DNA of 64,000 nt, from NCBI RefSeq assembly GCF_000160115.1, contig NZ_GG665866.1:980825-1044824 (forward strand), given 5' to 3'. This stretch comes from Shuttleworthella satelles DSM 14600 (GTDB lineage: Bacteria; Bacillota; Clostridia; Lachnospirales; Lachnospiraceae). Below are positions 34,544-46,548 of this stretch, piece by piece (position 1 is the stretch's first letter; the number at the start of each line of letters is the position of its first letter). The notes below the pieces were generated by a model. That model was given only the letters and a program-made list of their open reading frames with translations. It was not told the DNA's origin and searched no databases. The translations under genes and the position numbers were made by a program.

Positions 34544-36466
34544 ATGGCGAAGAAGAAGAGCTACGACGAGAGCAGCATCCATGTTCTGGAGGGGCTGGAC
34601 GCCGTTCGCATGCGCCCCGGCATGTATATCGGGTCAACATCGACCAAGGGGCTCAATCATCTGATCTATGAAATTGTCGATAATTCCGTCGACGAGCACC
34701 TGGCCGGTGACTGCGATACCATCCATGTCAGCCTGAATCTGGACGGCTCCTGCACGGTTGAGGATGACGGAAGGGGAATCCCTGTGGGCATGCATGCTAA
34801 GGGCGTCTCCGCGGCCCGTCTCGTTTTTTCCACCCTGCACGCTGGAGGCAAGTTTGACAATGAAGCCTATAAGACGTCCGGTGGCCTGCACGGTGTGGGC
34901 TCCTCTGTGGTCAATGCCCTCTCAAGCTATATGGACATTGAGATCAGGAGAGACGGGGAGATTCATCACGATCACTACGCCATGGGAAAGCCCACGGAGA
35001 AGCTGGTCAATGGGCTTTTGCCCGTCATCGGAAAGACAAAAGAGACCGGAACCAAGATCACCTTTCTGCCCGACCCGCAGATCTTCGAAAAGACCCGTTT
35101 TTCAGAGAAGGATGTCAAGTCCCGTCTGCATGAGACCGCCTACTTAAATCCCAGGCTGACCATTATCTATGATGACCTGCGGCAGGAGACGGCGGAGCAT
35201 CTGGTTTTCCATGAGAAAGAGGGAATTCGGGGATTTGTGAGGGAGCTCAACAAGAAGGCGGAAGGGCTGACCGATGTCATCTACTACAAGGGAGAGTTTG
35301 AGGGGATTCAGGTGGAAGCTGCCTTTCAGTATGTCAATGAATTTCACGAGAATATTCTGGGCTTCTGCAACAACATCTATAACGCTGAGGGCGGAGAGCA
35401 CATCACGGGCTTTAAGACTCAGTTCACGACGGTGATCAATTCCTATGCCAGAGAGTTAGGGATCCTGAAGGATAAGGACGCCAACTTTACCGGAACGGAT
35501 GTGAGAAACGGCATGACGGCCGTCATCTCCATTAAGCATCCGGATCCCCGTTTTGAGGGGCAGACCAAGACCAAGCTGGACAATAAGGATGCCTCCAAGG
35601 CCACAGCCAAGGTGACCGGAGATGAGATCGTCCTCTATTTCGACCGGAACTTAGAGACCTTAAAGACAGTCATTTCCTGCGCCGAGAAGGCGGCCAAAAT
35701 CCGAAGAACAGAGGAGCGGACCAAGACCAATCTTCTGACAAAGCAGAAGTTCTCTTTTGACCAGAATGGGAAGCTGGCCAACTGTGAGTCCAGGGACGCC
35801 TCCAAATGCGAGATTTTTATTGTGGAGGGAGACTCCGCGGGCGGGTCTGCCAAGATGGCGAGAAATCGTCTCTATCAGGCCATCATGCCCATCAGGGGCA
35901 AGATCTTGAATGTGGAGAAGGCTTCCATCGACAAGGTCCTGGCAAACGCGGAGATCAAGACCATGATCAATGCCTTCGGCTGCGGATTTTCCGAGGGCTT
36001 TGGCAATGACTTCGACATCAAAAAGCTCCGCTATGACAAGATTATTGTCATGACGGACGCCGATGTTGACGGAGCCCATATTGACACCCTGCTTTTGACC
36101 CTCTTTTATCGCTTTATGCCGGAGCTGATTTATGAGGGCCATGTCTACCTGGCCATGCCTCCCCTCTATAAGGCCATGCCCGCGAAGGGAGAAGAGGAGT
36201 ATCTCTACGATGACGCTGCCCTGGAGAAATACCGAAAAAGACAGACCGGATCCTTTACGCTCCAGCGCTACAAGGGCCTGGGAGAGATGGACGCCGCGCA
36301 GCTTTATGAGACGACCATGAATCCCAAGACCCGGCGGCTTCGCAGGGTCGGAATTGAGGACGGACGCATGGCCTCCGACGTCACGGAGATGCTTATGGGC
36401 AATGAAGTCGGTCCCCGCCGCGATTTTATCTACGAGAATGCCAATGACGCCGATCTGGATGTATGA
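34544..36466 (+). CDS. parE: Topoisomerase IV subunit B (ParE)
   Basis: This is the ATPase subunit of a type IIA topoisomerase. GHKL motifs are EIVDNSVDEH, DDGRGIPVG and TSGGLHGVGSSVVNALS; the Toprim segment is EGDSAGGSAKMARNR followed by PIRGKILNVEKA, and DADVDGAHID carries the metal site. The length is 640 residues. The assignment to ParE rather than GyrB rests on its partner lacking a GyrA box and on the position away from dnaA-recF; a generic gyrase-like name would be the fallback. It is separated from parC by only ten bases. Confidence 0.85.
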   Translation: MAKKKSYDESSIHVLEGLDAVRMRPGMYIGSTSTKGLNHLIYEIVDNSVDEHLAGDCDTIHVSLNLDGSCTVEDDGRGIPVGMHAKGVSAARLVFSTLHAGGKFDNEAYKTSGGLHGVGSSVVNALSSYMDIEIRRDGEIHHDHYAMGKPTEKLVNGLLPVIGKTKETGTKITFLPDPQIFEKTRFSEKDVKSRLHETAYLNPRLTIIYDDLRQETAEHLVFHEKEGIRGFVRELNKKAEGLTDVIYYKGEFEGIQVEAAFQYVNEFHENILGFCNNIYNAEGGEHITGFKTQFTTVINSYARELGILKDKDANFTGTDVRNGMTAVISIKHPDPRFEGQTKTKLDNKDASKATAKVTGDEIVLYFDRNLETLKTVISCAEKAAKIRRTEERTKTNLLTKQKFSFDQNGKLANCESRDASKCEIFIVEGDSAGGSAKMARNRLYQAIMPIRGKILNVEKASIDKVLANAEIKTMINAFGCGFSEGFGNDFDIKKLRYDKIIVMTDADVDGAHIDTLLLTLFYRFMPELIYEGHVYLAMPPLYKAMPAKGEEEYLYDDAALEKYRKRQTGSFTLQRYKGLGEMDAAQLYETTMNPKTRRLRRVGIEDGRMASDVTEMLMGNEVGPRRDFIYENANDADLDV

Positions 36467-36476
36467 GGGACTGTAA

Positions 36477-38720
36477 ATGACTGAGAAAATAAGAGAACAG
36501 ATTATTGAAACCGAGTACTCGGATGTCATGCAGAAGTCCTATATCGACTATGCCATGTCGGTCATTGTGGCCAGAGCCCTGCCGGATGTCAGAGACGGTT
36601 TAAAGCCCGTCCAGAGGCGCACCCTCTATGATATGCATGAATTGGGGATTCGCTACGATAAGCCCTACCGCAAGTCTGCCCGTATCGTGGGTGACACCAT
36701 GGGTAAATATCATCCTCATGGAGACGCCTCGATTTATGACGCCCTGGTGGTCATGTCCCAGGATTTCAAAAAGTCGGTTCCTCTGGTGGACGGCCACGGC
36801 AATTTCGGGTCGATTGAGGGAGACGGAGCGGCTGCCATGCGATACACGGAGGCCCGCCTGTCTCAGATTGCCCAGGAGGCATACTTAGCAGACCTGGACA
36901 AGGACCTGGTGGACTTCATCCCCAACTTTGACGAGACGGAAAAGGAGCCGGAGGTTCTGCCGGTTCGGATCCCCAACCTCTTGGTCAACGGGGCGGACGG
37001 AATCGCGGTCGGGATGGCGACATCCATTCCCCAGCACAATCTGGGAGAGGTGATCGACGGCGTCATCGCCTACATGAAAAACCCGGAGATCAACACCAGA
37101 CAGATGATGGAATATATTCCGGGCCCGGATTTTCCGACCGGCGGCATTGTGACCAACAGGGATGAGCTGCTGGCGATTTACTCGACCGGCGCAGGCAAGA
37201 TCAAGATCCGGGGGAAGGCCTCGATTGAGAAGATCAAGGGGGGAAGGGAGGCGATTGTTGTCTCTGAAATTCCCTACACCATGATCGGGGCGAATATCGG
37301 CAAGTTTTTAAATGACACCTATGCCCTGGTCGAGTCCAAGAAAACGTCTGATATTGTCGATATTTCCAATATGTCCTCCAAGGACGGGATCCGCATTGTC
37401 ATCGAATTAAAGCGGGGAGCGGACGCGCAGAATGTCCTGAATCTTCTCTACAGGAAAACACGTCTGGAGGATACCTTCGGCGTCAATATGCTGGCTGTTG
37501 CCGAGGGAAAGCCGGAGACGATGGGAATTGTCCCCATCATCCGTCATCATGTGAACTTTCAATATGAGCTTGCCACACGAAAGTACACAAACCTGCTCAA
37601 GAAGGAGAAGGAGAAGAAGGAAATCCAGGAGGGCCTGATCAAGGCGGTTGATGTCATCGATCTGATCATCGAGATCCTGCGCGGGTCCAGGAGCGTCAAG
37701 ATGGCCAGGGCCTGTCTGGTAGACGGCATCACGGAGGGAATCCGTTTTAAGAGCGAGCAGTCAGAGAAGGACGCCAGGCTTTTGCACTTCACCCAGCGTC
37801 AGGCGGACGCCATTCTTCAGATGCGGATGTATCGTCTGATCGGCCTTGAGATCGAGCAGTTAAGAGCTGATTATGAGAAAACCATGCAAAATATCCAGGA
37901 GGACATGGATATTCTGGAGCACAGGGCTTCAATGGCCAGGGTGATTATCAGAGATCTCAAGGAGATCAAGAAGACCTTCGCCCGAAAGAGAAGAACGCTG
38001 ATTGACAATGTGGCTGAGGCCGTCATTGAGGAAAAGCCCATTGAGGAGCAGGAGATGGTCGTTCTCATGGATCGCTTCGGCTATGTCAAGGCGATTGACC
38101 TGTCTGTCTATGACCGCAATCAGGAGGCCGCGGACAAGGAGAACAAGTATGTGATTCACTGCTCCAATCTGGACCGGCTGGCAGTGTTCAGCTCGACCGG
38201 ACAGCTGCACTTGATCAAGGTCTTGGATATGCCGGGAGGAAAATTCCGGGATAAGGGAACCCCCATTGATAATTTGTCCAAATTTGACTCCGCCAGGGAA
38301 AGGATCCTTTTCGCGGAGGCGCTTGGCGCGGTCAAGGAGAGCAAGGTCTTCTTTGGGACCAGGGCAGGTTATATCAAGCAGGTGGACGGGGCAGAATTCG
38401 ACGTCTCCCGCTATAGCTCCATCGCGAGCAAACTGGGGCAGGGAGATGAGCTCGTGGCCGTCGGGACGATCCGGGGCGCGGAGACGCTGGTTATGGAGAC
38501 CAAGTCCGGCTACTTCCTCCGCATTCCGGTTTCTGATATTCCGGAGAAGAAGAAGGCGGCTGTCGGGGTGATCGGAATCAAGCTGGGCCGGGCTGACCGG
38601 GTCAGCCAGATGTATCTTCTGACGGATCAGGAGGGCGGATTGACCTCTCTGCACAATAAGAAGGTGGTTCTCAACCGGCTTCATATCGGAAGCCGGGCGA
38701 CAAAGGGGGTCAAGCGCTGA
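36477..38720 (+). CDS. parC: Topoisomerase IV subunit A (ParC)
   Basis: The DNA-cutting subunit has catalytic Tyr123 in [13 protein letters not shown] and the winged-helix [11 protein letters not shown]. The quinolone-binding segment reads [11 protein letters not shown], with Ala84 where E. coli GyrA has Ser83. The C-terminal beta-propeller (after about 500) contains blades such as [11 protein letters not shown] but no QRRGGKG gyrase box, so topoisomerase IV is more likely than gyrase. The length is 747 residues. It is co-transcribed with parE. Confidence 0.86.
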   Translation: MTEKIREQIIETEYSDVMQKSYIDYAMSVIVARALPDVRDGLKPVQRRTLYDMHELGIRYDKPYRKSARIVGDTMGKYHPHGDASIYDALVVMSQDFKKSVPLVDGHGNFGSIEGDGAAAMRYTEARLSQIAQEAYLADLDKDLVDFIPNFDETEKEPEVLPVRIPNLLVNGADGIAVGMATSIPQHNLGEVIDGVIAYMKNPEINTRQMMEYIPGPDFPTGGIVTNRDELLAIYSTGAGKIKIRGKASIEKIKGGREAIVVSEIPYTMIGANIGKFLNDTYALVESKKTSDIVDISNMSSKDGIRIVIELKRGADAQNVLNLLYRKTRLEDTFGVNMLAVAEGKPETMGIVPIIRHHVNFQYELATRKYTNLLKKEKEKKEIQEGLIKAVDVIDLIIEILRGSRSVKMARACLVDGITEGIRFKSEQSEKDARLLHFTQRQADAILQMRMYRLIGLEIEQLRADYEKTMQNIQEDMDILEHRASMARVIIRDLKEIKKTFARKRRTLIDNVAEAVIEEKPIEEQEMVVLMDRFGYVKAIDLSVYDRNQEAADKENKYVIHCSNLDRLAVFSSTGQLHLIKVLDMPGGKFRDKGTPIDNLSKFDSARERILFAEALGAVKESKVFFGTRAGYIKQVDGAEFDVSRYSSIASKLGQGDELVAVGTIRGAETLVMETKSGYFLRIPVSDIPEKKKAAVGVIGIKLGRADRVSQMYLLTDQEGGLTSLHNKKVVLNRLHIGSRATKGVKR

Positions 38721-38765
38721 GGATCGGGCCCTGTTTTTGACGGAAGCAAGAAGGAGAAGAGGATT

Positions 38766-39485
38766 ATGGACAAGTTCAATGGCGGGCTTCGCCCGGGTCT
38801 GGTCGTCAATTGGAGTATTGATCTTGCCCTGCAGGGACTCTTTATCGGCCTTGGAATTTATCTGTTCAGAAAGTCGGCGGAGGGACAGAGTCTGGCCGCC
38901 TACCTCCTGCTCTCGGGATTTCTGATCCGGGGTCTGTCGTCCATGGCGGTCTATGTGGTCAAGGGACATTACCGGAGTCTTGGCAATGACAGCTTTCGAA
39001 GCGGCCTGCTTTTGACCCTGGCCTGTGCCCTGGCAGCGATTCGCATGGGGGCCGTCACAGAGCATTTTTCTCTCTTTTTGGGCGTCCTCTTTCTCTATGC
39101 CGGAGCGGGCTTCGCCCAGTCCGCTCTTCAGATTCTCCTCCTGAAAAGAAAGTTCTGGTATCTGCCCCTGCTCTTTGCCATTCTGACCGCAATTTGCGCG
39201 ATTCTTCTGATTCTGGATCCCGGAGCCCTGATCAGCGGCAAGTTCGAGAGGGCCTGTTTTGCCATGGTATTTGTCGGAGTCATGGGGATCTTCTCGCAAA
39301 TCTTATCCCTGATGCAGCTTCTTTTCAGCAGACACCTGGAGAAGAAGGAGTTCAGGCGGATGCAGGAGGCAAACCGCAGCTTCATGGCGGATGAATCTAC
39401 GGAAGTGATTGCGGATGGAGCTGAGGCAGGGGACATAGCTTCAGAGGATGACATGCAGATCCTTTCGGAGGATGAGTCGGAGTAG
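38766..39485 (+). CDS. Polytopic membrane protein of unknown function
   Basis: The 239-residue product has about six hydrophobic segments (for example residues 20-35, 43-61, 78-95, 100-123, 129-150 and 163-187) in a pattern like small six-helix membrane proteins of the HdeD/DUF308 type, though I see no firm signature. The C-terminal 45 residues are soluble and strongly acidic (ending ILSEDESE). It follows parC by 45 bases behind AAGAAGGAGAAGAGG and ends the long operon. No function can be given. Confidence 0.75.
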   Translation: MDKFNGGLRPGLVVNWSIDLALQGLFIGLGIYLFRKSAEGQSLAAYLLLSGFLIRGLSSMAVYVVKGHYRSLGNDSFRSGLLLTLACALAAIRMGAVTEHFSLFLGVLFLYAGAGFAQSALQILLLKRKFWYLPLLFAILTAICAILLILDPGALISGKFERACFAMVFVGVMGIFSQILSLMQLLFSRHLEKKEFRRMQEANRSFMADESTEVIADGAEAGDIASEDDMQILSEDESE

Positions 39486-39535
39486 AAGGCCATGTGATGT
39501 TCACAAAATATTCATATTTTTATTGCCTTTTTCCC

Positions 39536-39564
39536 TTGAAGTGTTCCGGGTGAAAAACTAATAT
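39536..39564 (+). promoter_or_regulatory. Sigma-A promoter for groESL
   Basis: TTGAAG and TAATAT are spaced 17 bp and end 11 bp before the CIRCE element, so HrcA bound there would lie at the transcription start. Confidence 0.7.
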
Positions 39565-39575
39565 AGTCCTATGAG

Positions 39576-39602
39576 TTAGCACTCTATTTTAACGAGTGCT
39601 AA
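39576..39602 (+). promoter_or_regulatory. CIRCE operator (HrcA binding site)
   Basis: The element is a perfect TTAGCACTC - 9 bp - GAGTGCTAA inverted repeat, the operator of the heat-shock repressor HrcA. It lies just upstream of the groES ribosome binding site. hrcA itself is not in this window. Confidence 0.97.
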
Positions 39603-39628
39603 TAACTAGACATCAAGGAGGTTATTAC

Positions 39629-39913
39629 ATGAAATTAGTTCCCTTATCTGACAGAGTTGTTCTGCAGCAGGTTGAGGCAGAGGAGAAGACCGCTTCCGGC
39701 ATTCTTCTGTCATCCGCGTCCCAGGAGAAGCCCCAGGAAGCTCTGGTTATAGCTGTTGGTCCCGGAGGTCTGGTGGATGGCAAAGAGGTCACCATGCAGG
39801 TCAGCCAGGGACAGAAGGTCATTTATTCCAAGTATGCCGGCACAGAGGTGAAGCTGGACGGTCAGGAATATGTCATTGTCCGCCAGAACGATATTCTCGC
39901 TGTTGTAGAGTAA
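39629..39913 (+). CDS. groES: Co-chaperonin GroES
   Basis: The lid of the GroEL chamber, 94 residues: MKLVPLSDRVVLQQVEAEEK, the mobile-loop region TASGILLSSASQEKPQE and the C-terminal YVIVRQNDILAVVE. The start is ATG 39629 behind AAGGAGG; an in-frame codon 11 residues earlier lies next to the CIRCE and is rejected. Heat-shock control by HrcA follows from the CIRCE. Confidence 0.97.
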   Translation: MKLVPLSDRVVLQQVEAEEKTASGILLSSASQEKPQEALVIAVGPGGLVDGKEVTMQVSQGQKVIYSKYAGTEVKLDGQEYVIVRQNDILAVVE

Positions 39914-39952
39914 GGTTTTCTGTTTTCGATGAGTTTGCATCAATTACTGTGA

Positions 39953-41584
<1,632 letters not shown>

Positions 41585-41614
41585 TGTCATTCGCAGGATA
41601 AGTTTTTCCAATCT

Positions 41615-41680
41615 GAGAGATCTCTTCGAACGCGACCATATTCTGGCCGCGGTTGGAGAGGTCTCTTTGCTTTTATTTTG
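41615..41680 (+). terminator. Terminator after groEL
   Basis: A long imperfect stem (about 23 bp; AGAGATCTCT...AGAGGTCTCT) around an ATATTC loop is followed by TTTGCTTTTATTTTG. Confidence 0.75.
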
Positions 41681-41726
41681 TGTGACTGCATACTTGTTTT
41701 TCCGATGCTTTTTGGCGTGAACCGGC

Positions 41727-41760
41727 CCGGGTTATTTACAAGGTTGGCCCGGCTTTTTTG
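41727..41760 (+). terminator. Second hairpin terminator in the groEL-degV gap
   Basis: CCGGGTT pairs with GGCCCGG (two G-T pairs), followed by C and six T residues. The rest of the 300 bp gap holds the degV promoter and nothing else that I can see. Confidence 0.6.
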
Positions 41761-41806
41761 CACCTACTTGTCCAGACCTTTTACATGTCGGGCTTCAGCA
41801 GCTTCG

Positions 41807-41835
41807 TTGCGTGAACTCTGTGTATGTGCTAGTAT
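41807..41835 (+). promoter_or_regulatory. Candidate promoter for degV
   Basis: TTGCGT and TAGTAT are separated by 17 bp, 54 bp before the chosen degV start codon. Confidence 0.5.
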
Positions 41836-41888
41836 TAGACGCGTGTGAAAAGCCATGAGTGGACGCAGGAAACAGAAGGATACAGGCA

Positions 41889-42773
41889 ATGAGCAGAGTG
41901 GCAGTTGCAACGGATTCAAACAGCGGCATTACGCAGGAAGAGGCGAAAAGACTTGGCGTCACGGTCCTGCCGATGCCTTTTTATATTGACGGACAGCTTT
42001 ACCTGGAGGGAGTTGATCTGAGTTCTGAGGAATTCTATAAGAAACTGACCTCAAGCCGGGACATTTCCACCTCCATGCCTGCTGTCGGCGATGTCATGGA
42101 CTGCTGGAACAGACTTCTTAAGGATTATGAGGAAGTGGTCTATATTCCCATGTCTTCCGGACTTTCTTCCTCCTGCCTGACGGCCAGGAACTTCGCTGAG
42201 GAGGAGGAATATCAGGGGAAGGTGTTTGTCGTCGACAATCACCGGATTTCCGTCACCCTGAAGCTCTCTGTTATCGAAGCTAAGAAAATGGCTGACGCCG
42301 GAAAGTCCGCCGATCAGATTCGCCGGGTTCTCGAGAAGACGGCGCATGAGTCATCGATCTATATTACGCTGGATACCTTAGAGTATCTGAAGAGAGGCGG
42401 ACGGCTCACCCCGGCGGCCGCGATGATCGGGACCCTGCTTCACATCAAGCCGGTGCTGCAGATCCAGGGAGAGAAGCTTGACACCTTTGCCAAGGCCAGA
42501 ACGATAAAACAGGCAAAGCAGATCATGTTAGACGCGGTCGCGTCCGATCTCAGGAATCGTTTTGCCGGATTGCCCATGTCTGACATCACGATATCCATGG
42601 CCCACATTCAGAGCAGGGAGGAGGCAAACCTCTTCCGGCAGGAGGCGAGGGCTCTCTGGCCGGATCAGGAGATTATCATTGATCCCCTGCCGTCGAGCAT
42701 CGCCTGTCATCTGGGCCCGGGCGCTCTTGCGATCACCTGCACCAGGAATCTGGATGATTCCTATTATGCGTAA
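41889..42773 (+). CDS. DegV family fatty-acid-binding protein
   Basis: DegV/FakB proteins bind a single fatty acid and, with FakA, present it for phosphorylation. The N-terminus VAVATDSNSGIT and the lipid-binding pattern PMSSGLSSSCLTA are typical, as are EYLKRGGRLTPAAAMIGTLL and SIACHLGPGALA. The length is 294 residues from the ATG at 41889 (AAGGAT upstream); a longer in-frame start at 41859 adds ten residues absent from the family. FakA is not nearby. Confidence 0.9.
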   Translation: MSRVAVATDSNSGITQEEAKRLGVTVLPMPFYIDGQLYLEGVDLSSEEFYKKLTSSRDISTSMPAVGDVMDCWNRLLKDYEEVVYIPMSSGLSSSCLTARNFAEEEEYQGKVFVVDNHRISVTLKLSVIEAKKMADAGKSADQIRRVLEKTAHESSIYITLDTLEYLKRGGRLTPAAAMIGTLLHIKPVLQIQGEKLDTFAKARTIKQAKQIMLDAVASDLRNRFAGLPMSDITISMAHIQSREEANLFRQEARALWPDQEIIIDPLPSSIACHLGPGALAITCTRNLDDSYYA

Positions 42774-42802
42774 GCTGTTCTATAGATACAGGAGGATTTG
42801 TC

Positions 42803-44098
42803 ATGGTTAAAGCAGTCGTTGGAGCCAATTGGGGCGATGAGGGCAAGGGAAAGATCACGGATACCCTGGCAGATGACGCCGATGTTGTCATCCGCTTTCA
42901 GGGCGGCGCCAATGCCGGTCACACCATCGTCAACGAGTATGGAAAGTTTGCCCTGCACACCATGCCCTCCGGCGTCTTTCATCCCAGTATCATGAATATC
43001 ATCGGCAACGGTGTGGCCTTCGATATCGAGAAGTTTATGGCGGAACTGGATGACGTCACATCCAAGGGTGTGCCTGTTCCTCAGATTATGGTCTCAGACC
43101 GTGTGCAGGTGCTCATGCCCTACCATGTCACGTTCGACTCTCTGGAGGAGGCCCGTCTGGCAGGCAAGTCCTTCGGGTCCACAAAGTCCGGTATCGCCCC
43201 CTTTTATTCCGATAAGTACGCAAAGATTGGCTGGCAGATCAATGAATTCTATCAGAGCGATGAGGTCCTGAGAGAGAAGATTGCCCGTATTGCAGCGATC
43301 AAGGACACCATGCTGGTTCACCTCTACGATGCGGATCCCATTGATCAGGAGGCGCTTTTGACCTGGATCAAAGAGATGAGAGATCGCGTCAAGCCCTATC
43401 TTGGCAACGTATCCCTCTACCTGGATCGGGCAATCAGGGAGAACAAGACCATCCTTCTCGAGGGACAGCTTGGGACGATGAAGGATCCCGACCACGGAAT
43501 CTATCCCATGGTCACTTCTTCCTCACCCCTGGCGGCCTATGGGGCTATCGGCGCCGGAATCCCCCCCTATGAGATCAAGAAGATCGTCGTCGTCTCCAAG
43601 GCCTATTCCTCCGCGGTCGGCGCCGGCGAATTCGTCTCAGAGATCTTTGGCGATGAGGCGTCCTCCCTGCGAAATCACGGCGGGGATGGCGGTGAGTATG
43701 GGGCGACGACCGGACGCCCGCGCCGGGTCGGCTGGTATGACTGCGTCGCCTCAAAGTACGGCTGCCGTCTGCAGGGATGCACGGATGTGGCATTTACGGT
43801 ATTGGATGATCTGGGATACCTGGATCAGATTCCTGTCTGTGTGGCCTATGAACTGGATGGCAGGCAGATCAGGGAGTTTCCAGTGACCAAGGATCTGTCC
43901 CGCTGCAGGCCTGTCTATCAGTATTTCAAGGGCTGGAAGTGCGATATCCGCGGAATTAAGAATTTTGAGGACCTGCCCAAAGAGGCCAGGGACTATGTCA
44001 ATTTTATCGAGGCAGAGTTGGGCTATCCCATTACAATGGTGTCCAACGGACCTGCTCGTGAAGACATTATCTATCGCCAGTCTCCCCTGAAGAAGTAA
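42803..44098 (+). CDS. purA: Adenylosuccinate synthetase
   Basis: PurA joins IMP and aspartate with GTP, the first step from IMP to AMP. The N-terminal GTP loop is GANWGDEGKGK, followed by RFQGGANAGHT; the family's ATTGRPRRVGW is present. The length is 431 residues. AGGAGG precedes the ATG at nine bases. It is flanked by degV and leuS with no promoter seen between purA and leuS. Confidence 0.96.
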   Translation: MVKAVVGANWGDEGKGKITDTLADDADVVIRFQGGANAGHTIVNEYGKFALHTMPSGVFHPSIMNIIGNGVAFDIEKFMAELDDVTSKGVPVPQIMVSDRVQVLMPYHVTFDSLEEARLAGKSFGSTKSGIAPFYSDKYAKIGWQINEFYQSDEVLREKIARIAAIKDTMLVHLYDADPIDQEALLTWIKEMRDRVKPYLGNVSLYLDRAIRENKTILLEGQLGTMKDPDHGIYPMVTSSSPLAAYGAIGAGIPPYEIKKIVVVSKAYSSAVGAGEFVSEIFGDEASSLRNHGGDGGEYGATTGRPRRVGWYDCVASKYGCRLQGCTDVAFTVLDDLGYLDQIPVCVAYELDGRQIREFPVTKDLSRCRPVYQYFKGWKCDIRGIKNFEDLPKEARDYVNFIEAELGYPITMVSNGPAREDIIYRQSPLKK

Positions 44099-44115
44099 GA
44101 GGAAAGAGGATTCCC

Positions 44116-46548
44116 ATGCAGTATAACTTCAAGAAAATCGAGCCCAAGTGGCAGAAGCGCTGGGCGGACGCTCAGATCTTTCGGGCCGTTGACTTCGCGG
44201 ATCAGCCCAAGTGGTATGGCCTGGTAGAGTTTCCTTATCCCTCCGGCGCAGGGATGCATGTCGGACATATTAAGGCCTATTCCTCCATCGAGGTCCTGGC
44301 CAGAAAACGCCGGATGCAGGGCTATAATGTTCTCTTCCCCATCGGATTTGATTCCTTTGGCCTTCCGGCGGAGAACTATGCCATCAAGACCAACACGCAT
44401 CCGCATGTGATTACGGAGAAGAATATCGAGCATTTTTCCGAGCAGCTTCGCAGAGTGGGTTTTTCCTTTGACTGGGACAGGTGCTTCGCAACCAGCAGGC
44501 CAGACTATTATAAGTGGACCCAGTGGATCTTCCTGCAGCTCTACAAGCATGGTCTGGTATTCCGCTCCAAGACGCTTGTGAATTACTGCCCCAACTGCAA
44601 GGTCGTCCTCTCCAACGAGGATTCTCAGGGGGGCAAGTGTGATATCTGCGGTTCGGATGTGGTTCAGATGTCCAAGGACGTCTGGTTTTTGCGCATTACA
44701 GACTATGCGGACAAGCTCCTGGACGGCCTGAATGATGTCGATTATCCGGACTCCGTCAAGCAGCAGGAGATATCCTGGATCGGGAAGTCCGAGGGGACCT
44801 TCGTCAATTTCCCCGTCGCCGACAGCGAGGGGAAAGCCCTGGGTGACAGCAGGCTGGAGGTCTATACGACTCGCTGTGACACCCTCTACGGGGTCACCTT
44901 CATGGTCTGTGCCCCTGAACATCCCATTTTGGATCAGTACAGGGATCGTATCAGCAACTGGGATGACATCGCCGGCTATCGCAGGGAGTCATCCAAAAAG
45001 ACCGAGTTCGAGAGAACGCAGCTTGTCAAGGACAAGACCGGGGTCAGGATTGATGGACTGACGGCCATAAACCCCATCACGGGGGAAGAGATCCCGATTT
45101 TCATCTCCGACTATGTCATGATGGGCTACGGTACCGGGGCGATCATGGCCGTGCCCGCGCATGATCAGAGAGACTGGGAATTTGCCAGGAAGTTCGGCGT
45201 CAGGATCATCCCTGTGATCGAGGGAGGAGATATCGAGACGGAGGCCTATACCGGCGAGGGCCCCATGATCAACTCCGGCATTTTAAATGGCCTGACCAAA
45301 AAGAAGGACTCCATTGCCAGAATGCAGACCTATCTCAGGGAGCACGGCCTGGGTCACAAGGGAGTTCAGTACAAAATGAAGGACTGGGCCTTCAACCGTC
45401 AGCGCTACTGGGGAGAGCCCATTCCCCTGGTTCACTGCCCTGACTGCGGCGTCGTTCCCCTGCCGGAGGACCAGCTGCCCCTGACCCTGCCTGATGTGGA
45501 GAATTTTGAGCCGGGCACGGATGGACAGAGCCCTCTTGCCAGGATCGATTCCTTTGTCAATTGTACCTGCCCCAATTGCGGCAAGCCCGCCAAGAGAGAG
45601 ACGGATACCATGCCCCAGTGGGCAGGCTCTTCCTGGTACTTCCTGCGCTTTACAGACGCCCACAATGACAAGGCTTTCGCGGATCGCAAGAAGCTCGATT
45701 ACTGGATGCCCGTCGACCACTACAACGGCGGTATGGAACATGTCACAAGGCATCTGCTCTACTCCAGGTTCTGGCATCATTTTCTCTATGATATCGACCA
45801 GGTCGGATGCCCGGAGCCCTACGCAAAGAGAACCTATCAGGGACTGATCTTAGGGCCGGACGGGGAGAAGATGTCCAAGTCCAAGGGCAATGTCATCGAT
45901 CCCTTGGATATTGTCAGAGATTACGGGGCGGATACTCTGCGGACCTATGTGATGTTCATGGGAGACTACGCGTCCGCTGCCCCCTGGTCCGACGAGTCCT
46001 TAAACGGCTGCCGCCGTTTTCTGGACCGCGTCAGCAGGTTTGACGAGATCGCGACTCTTGACAGGGAAAATCCAGCCATTGAGGTCTCTTTACACAAGGC
46101 GATCAAGAAGGTGTCAAATGACATTGAGAATATGAAGTTCAACACGGCGATCGCAACCCTCATGGCTCTGACCAATGAGTTCCAGAAGGCCGGCGCTGTG
46201 ACCAGGGATGACGTCAGGATTTTCCTGCAGCTTTTATCCCCCTTCGCGCCCCATCTGACCGAGGAGATGTGGGAGAGCATGGGCTACAATACGGACGGCA
46301 CAAGCTTCTGCACCACATCCGCCTGGCCTGTTTATGATGAGGATAAGACCAAGGACGCGACTGTGAAAATGGGCGTTCAGGTCAACGGCAAGGTCCGCGG
46401 CAGCATTGAGATTGCAAACGGAGCCTCCAGAGATGAGGTTTTGGCTGCCGCCAGAGCGGAGGAGAATGTCGCCAGGTATCTTGCGGCCGGCACTCTTGTC
46501 AAGGAGATCTATGTCCCCGGTAAGATCATCAATTTTGTCGTGAAGTAG
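44116..46548 (+). CDS. leuS: Leucyl-tRNA synthetase
   Basis: Class I synthetase, 810 residues. The HIGH motif appears as HVGH in GAGMHVGHIKAYSS; the zinc-like CPNCKVVLSNED region, the CP1 editing domain (TTRCDTLYGVTFMV) and KMSKS in GEKMSKSKGNVID are all present. The C-terminal anticodon and tail regions end GKIINFVVK. No T-box leader precedes it; purA ends 17 bp upstream. A divergent copy of its last ten codons lies directly downstream. Confidence 0.97.
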   Translation: MQYNFKKIEPKWQKRWADAQIFRAVDFADQPKWYGLVEFPYPSGAGMHVGHIKAYSSIEVLARKRRMQGYNVLFPIGFDSFGLPAENYAIKTNTHPHVITEKNIEHFSEQLRRVGFSFDWDRCFATSRPDYYKWTQWIFLQLYKHGLVFRSKTLVNYCPNCKVVLSNEDSQGGKCDICGSDVVQMSKDVWFLRITDYADKLLDGLNDVDYPDSVKQQEISWIGKSEGTFVNFPVADSEGKALGDSRLEVYTTRCDTLYGVTFMVCAPEHPILDQYRDRISNWDDIAGYRRESSKKTEFERTQLVKDKTGVRIDGLTAINPITGEEIPIFISDYVMMGYGTGAIMAVPAHDQRDWEFARKFGVRIIPVIEGGDIETEAYTGEGPMINSGILNGLTKKKDSIARMQTYLREHGLGHKGVQYKMKDWAFNRQRYWGEPIPLVHCPDCGVVPLPEDQLPLTLPDVENFEPGTDGQSPLARIDSFVNCTCPNCGKPAKRETDTMPQWAGSSWYFLRFTDAHNDKAFADRKKLDYWMPVDHYNGGMEHVTRHLLYSRFWHHFLYDIDQVGCPEPYAKRTYQGLILGPDGEKMSKSKGNVIDPLDIVRDYGADTLRTYVMFMGDYASAAPWSDESLNGCRRFLDRVSRFDEIATLDRENPAIEVSLHKAIKKVSNDIENMKFNTAIATLMALTNEFQKAGAVTRDDVRIFLQLLSPFAPHLTEEMWESMGYNTDGTSFCTTSAWPVYDEDKTKDATVKMGVQVNGKVRGSIEIANGASRDEVLAAARAEENVARYLAAGTLVKEIYVPGKIINFVVK

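Noticed and set aside
36477-38720. Naming the subunit GyrA
   Set aside because: No QRRGGKG-type box in the C-terminal domain, and no dnaA-recF neighbourhood; ParC fits better.
44099-44115. T-box leader before leuS
   Set aside because: purA ends 17 bases upstream, leaving no room for one.
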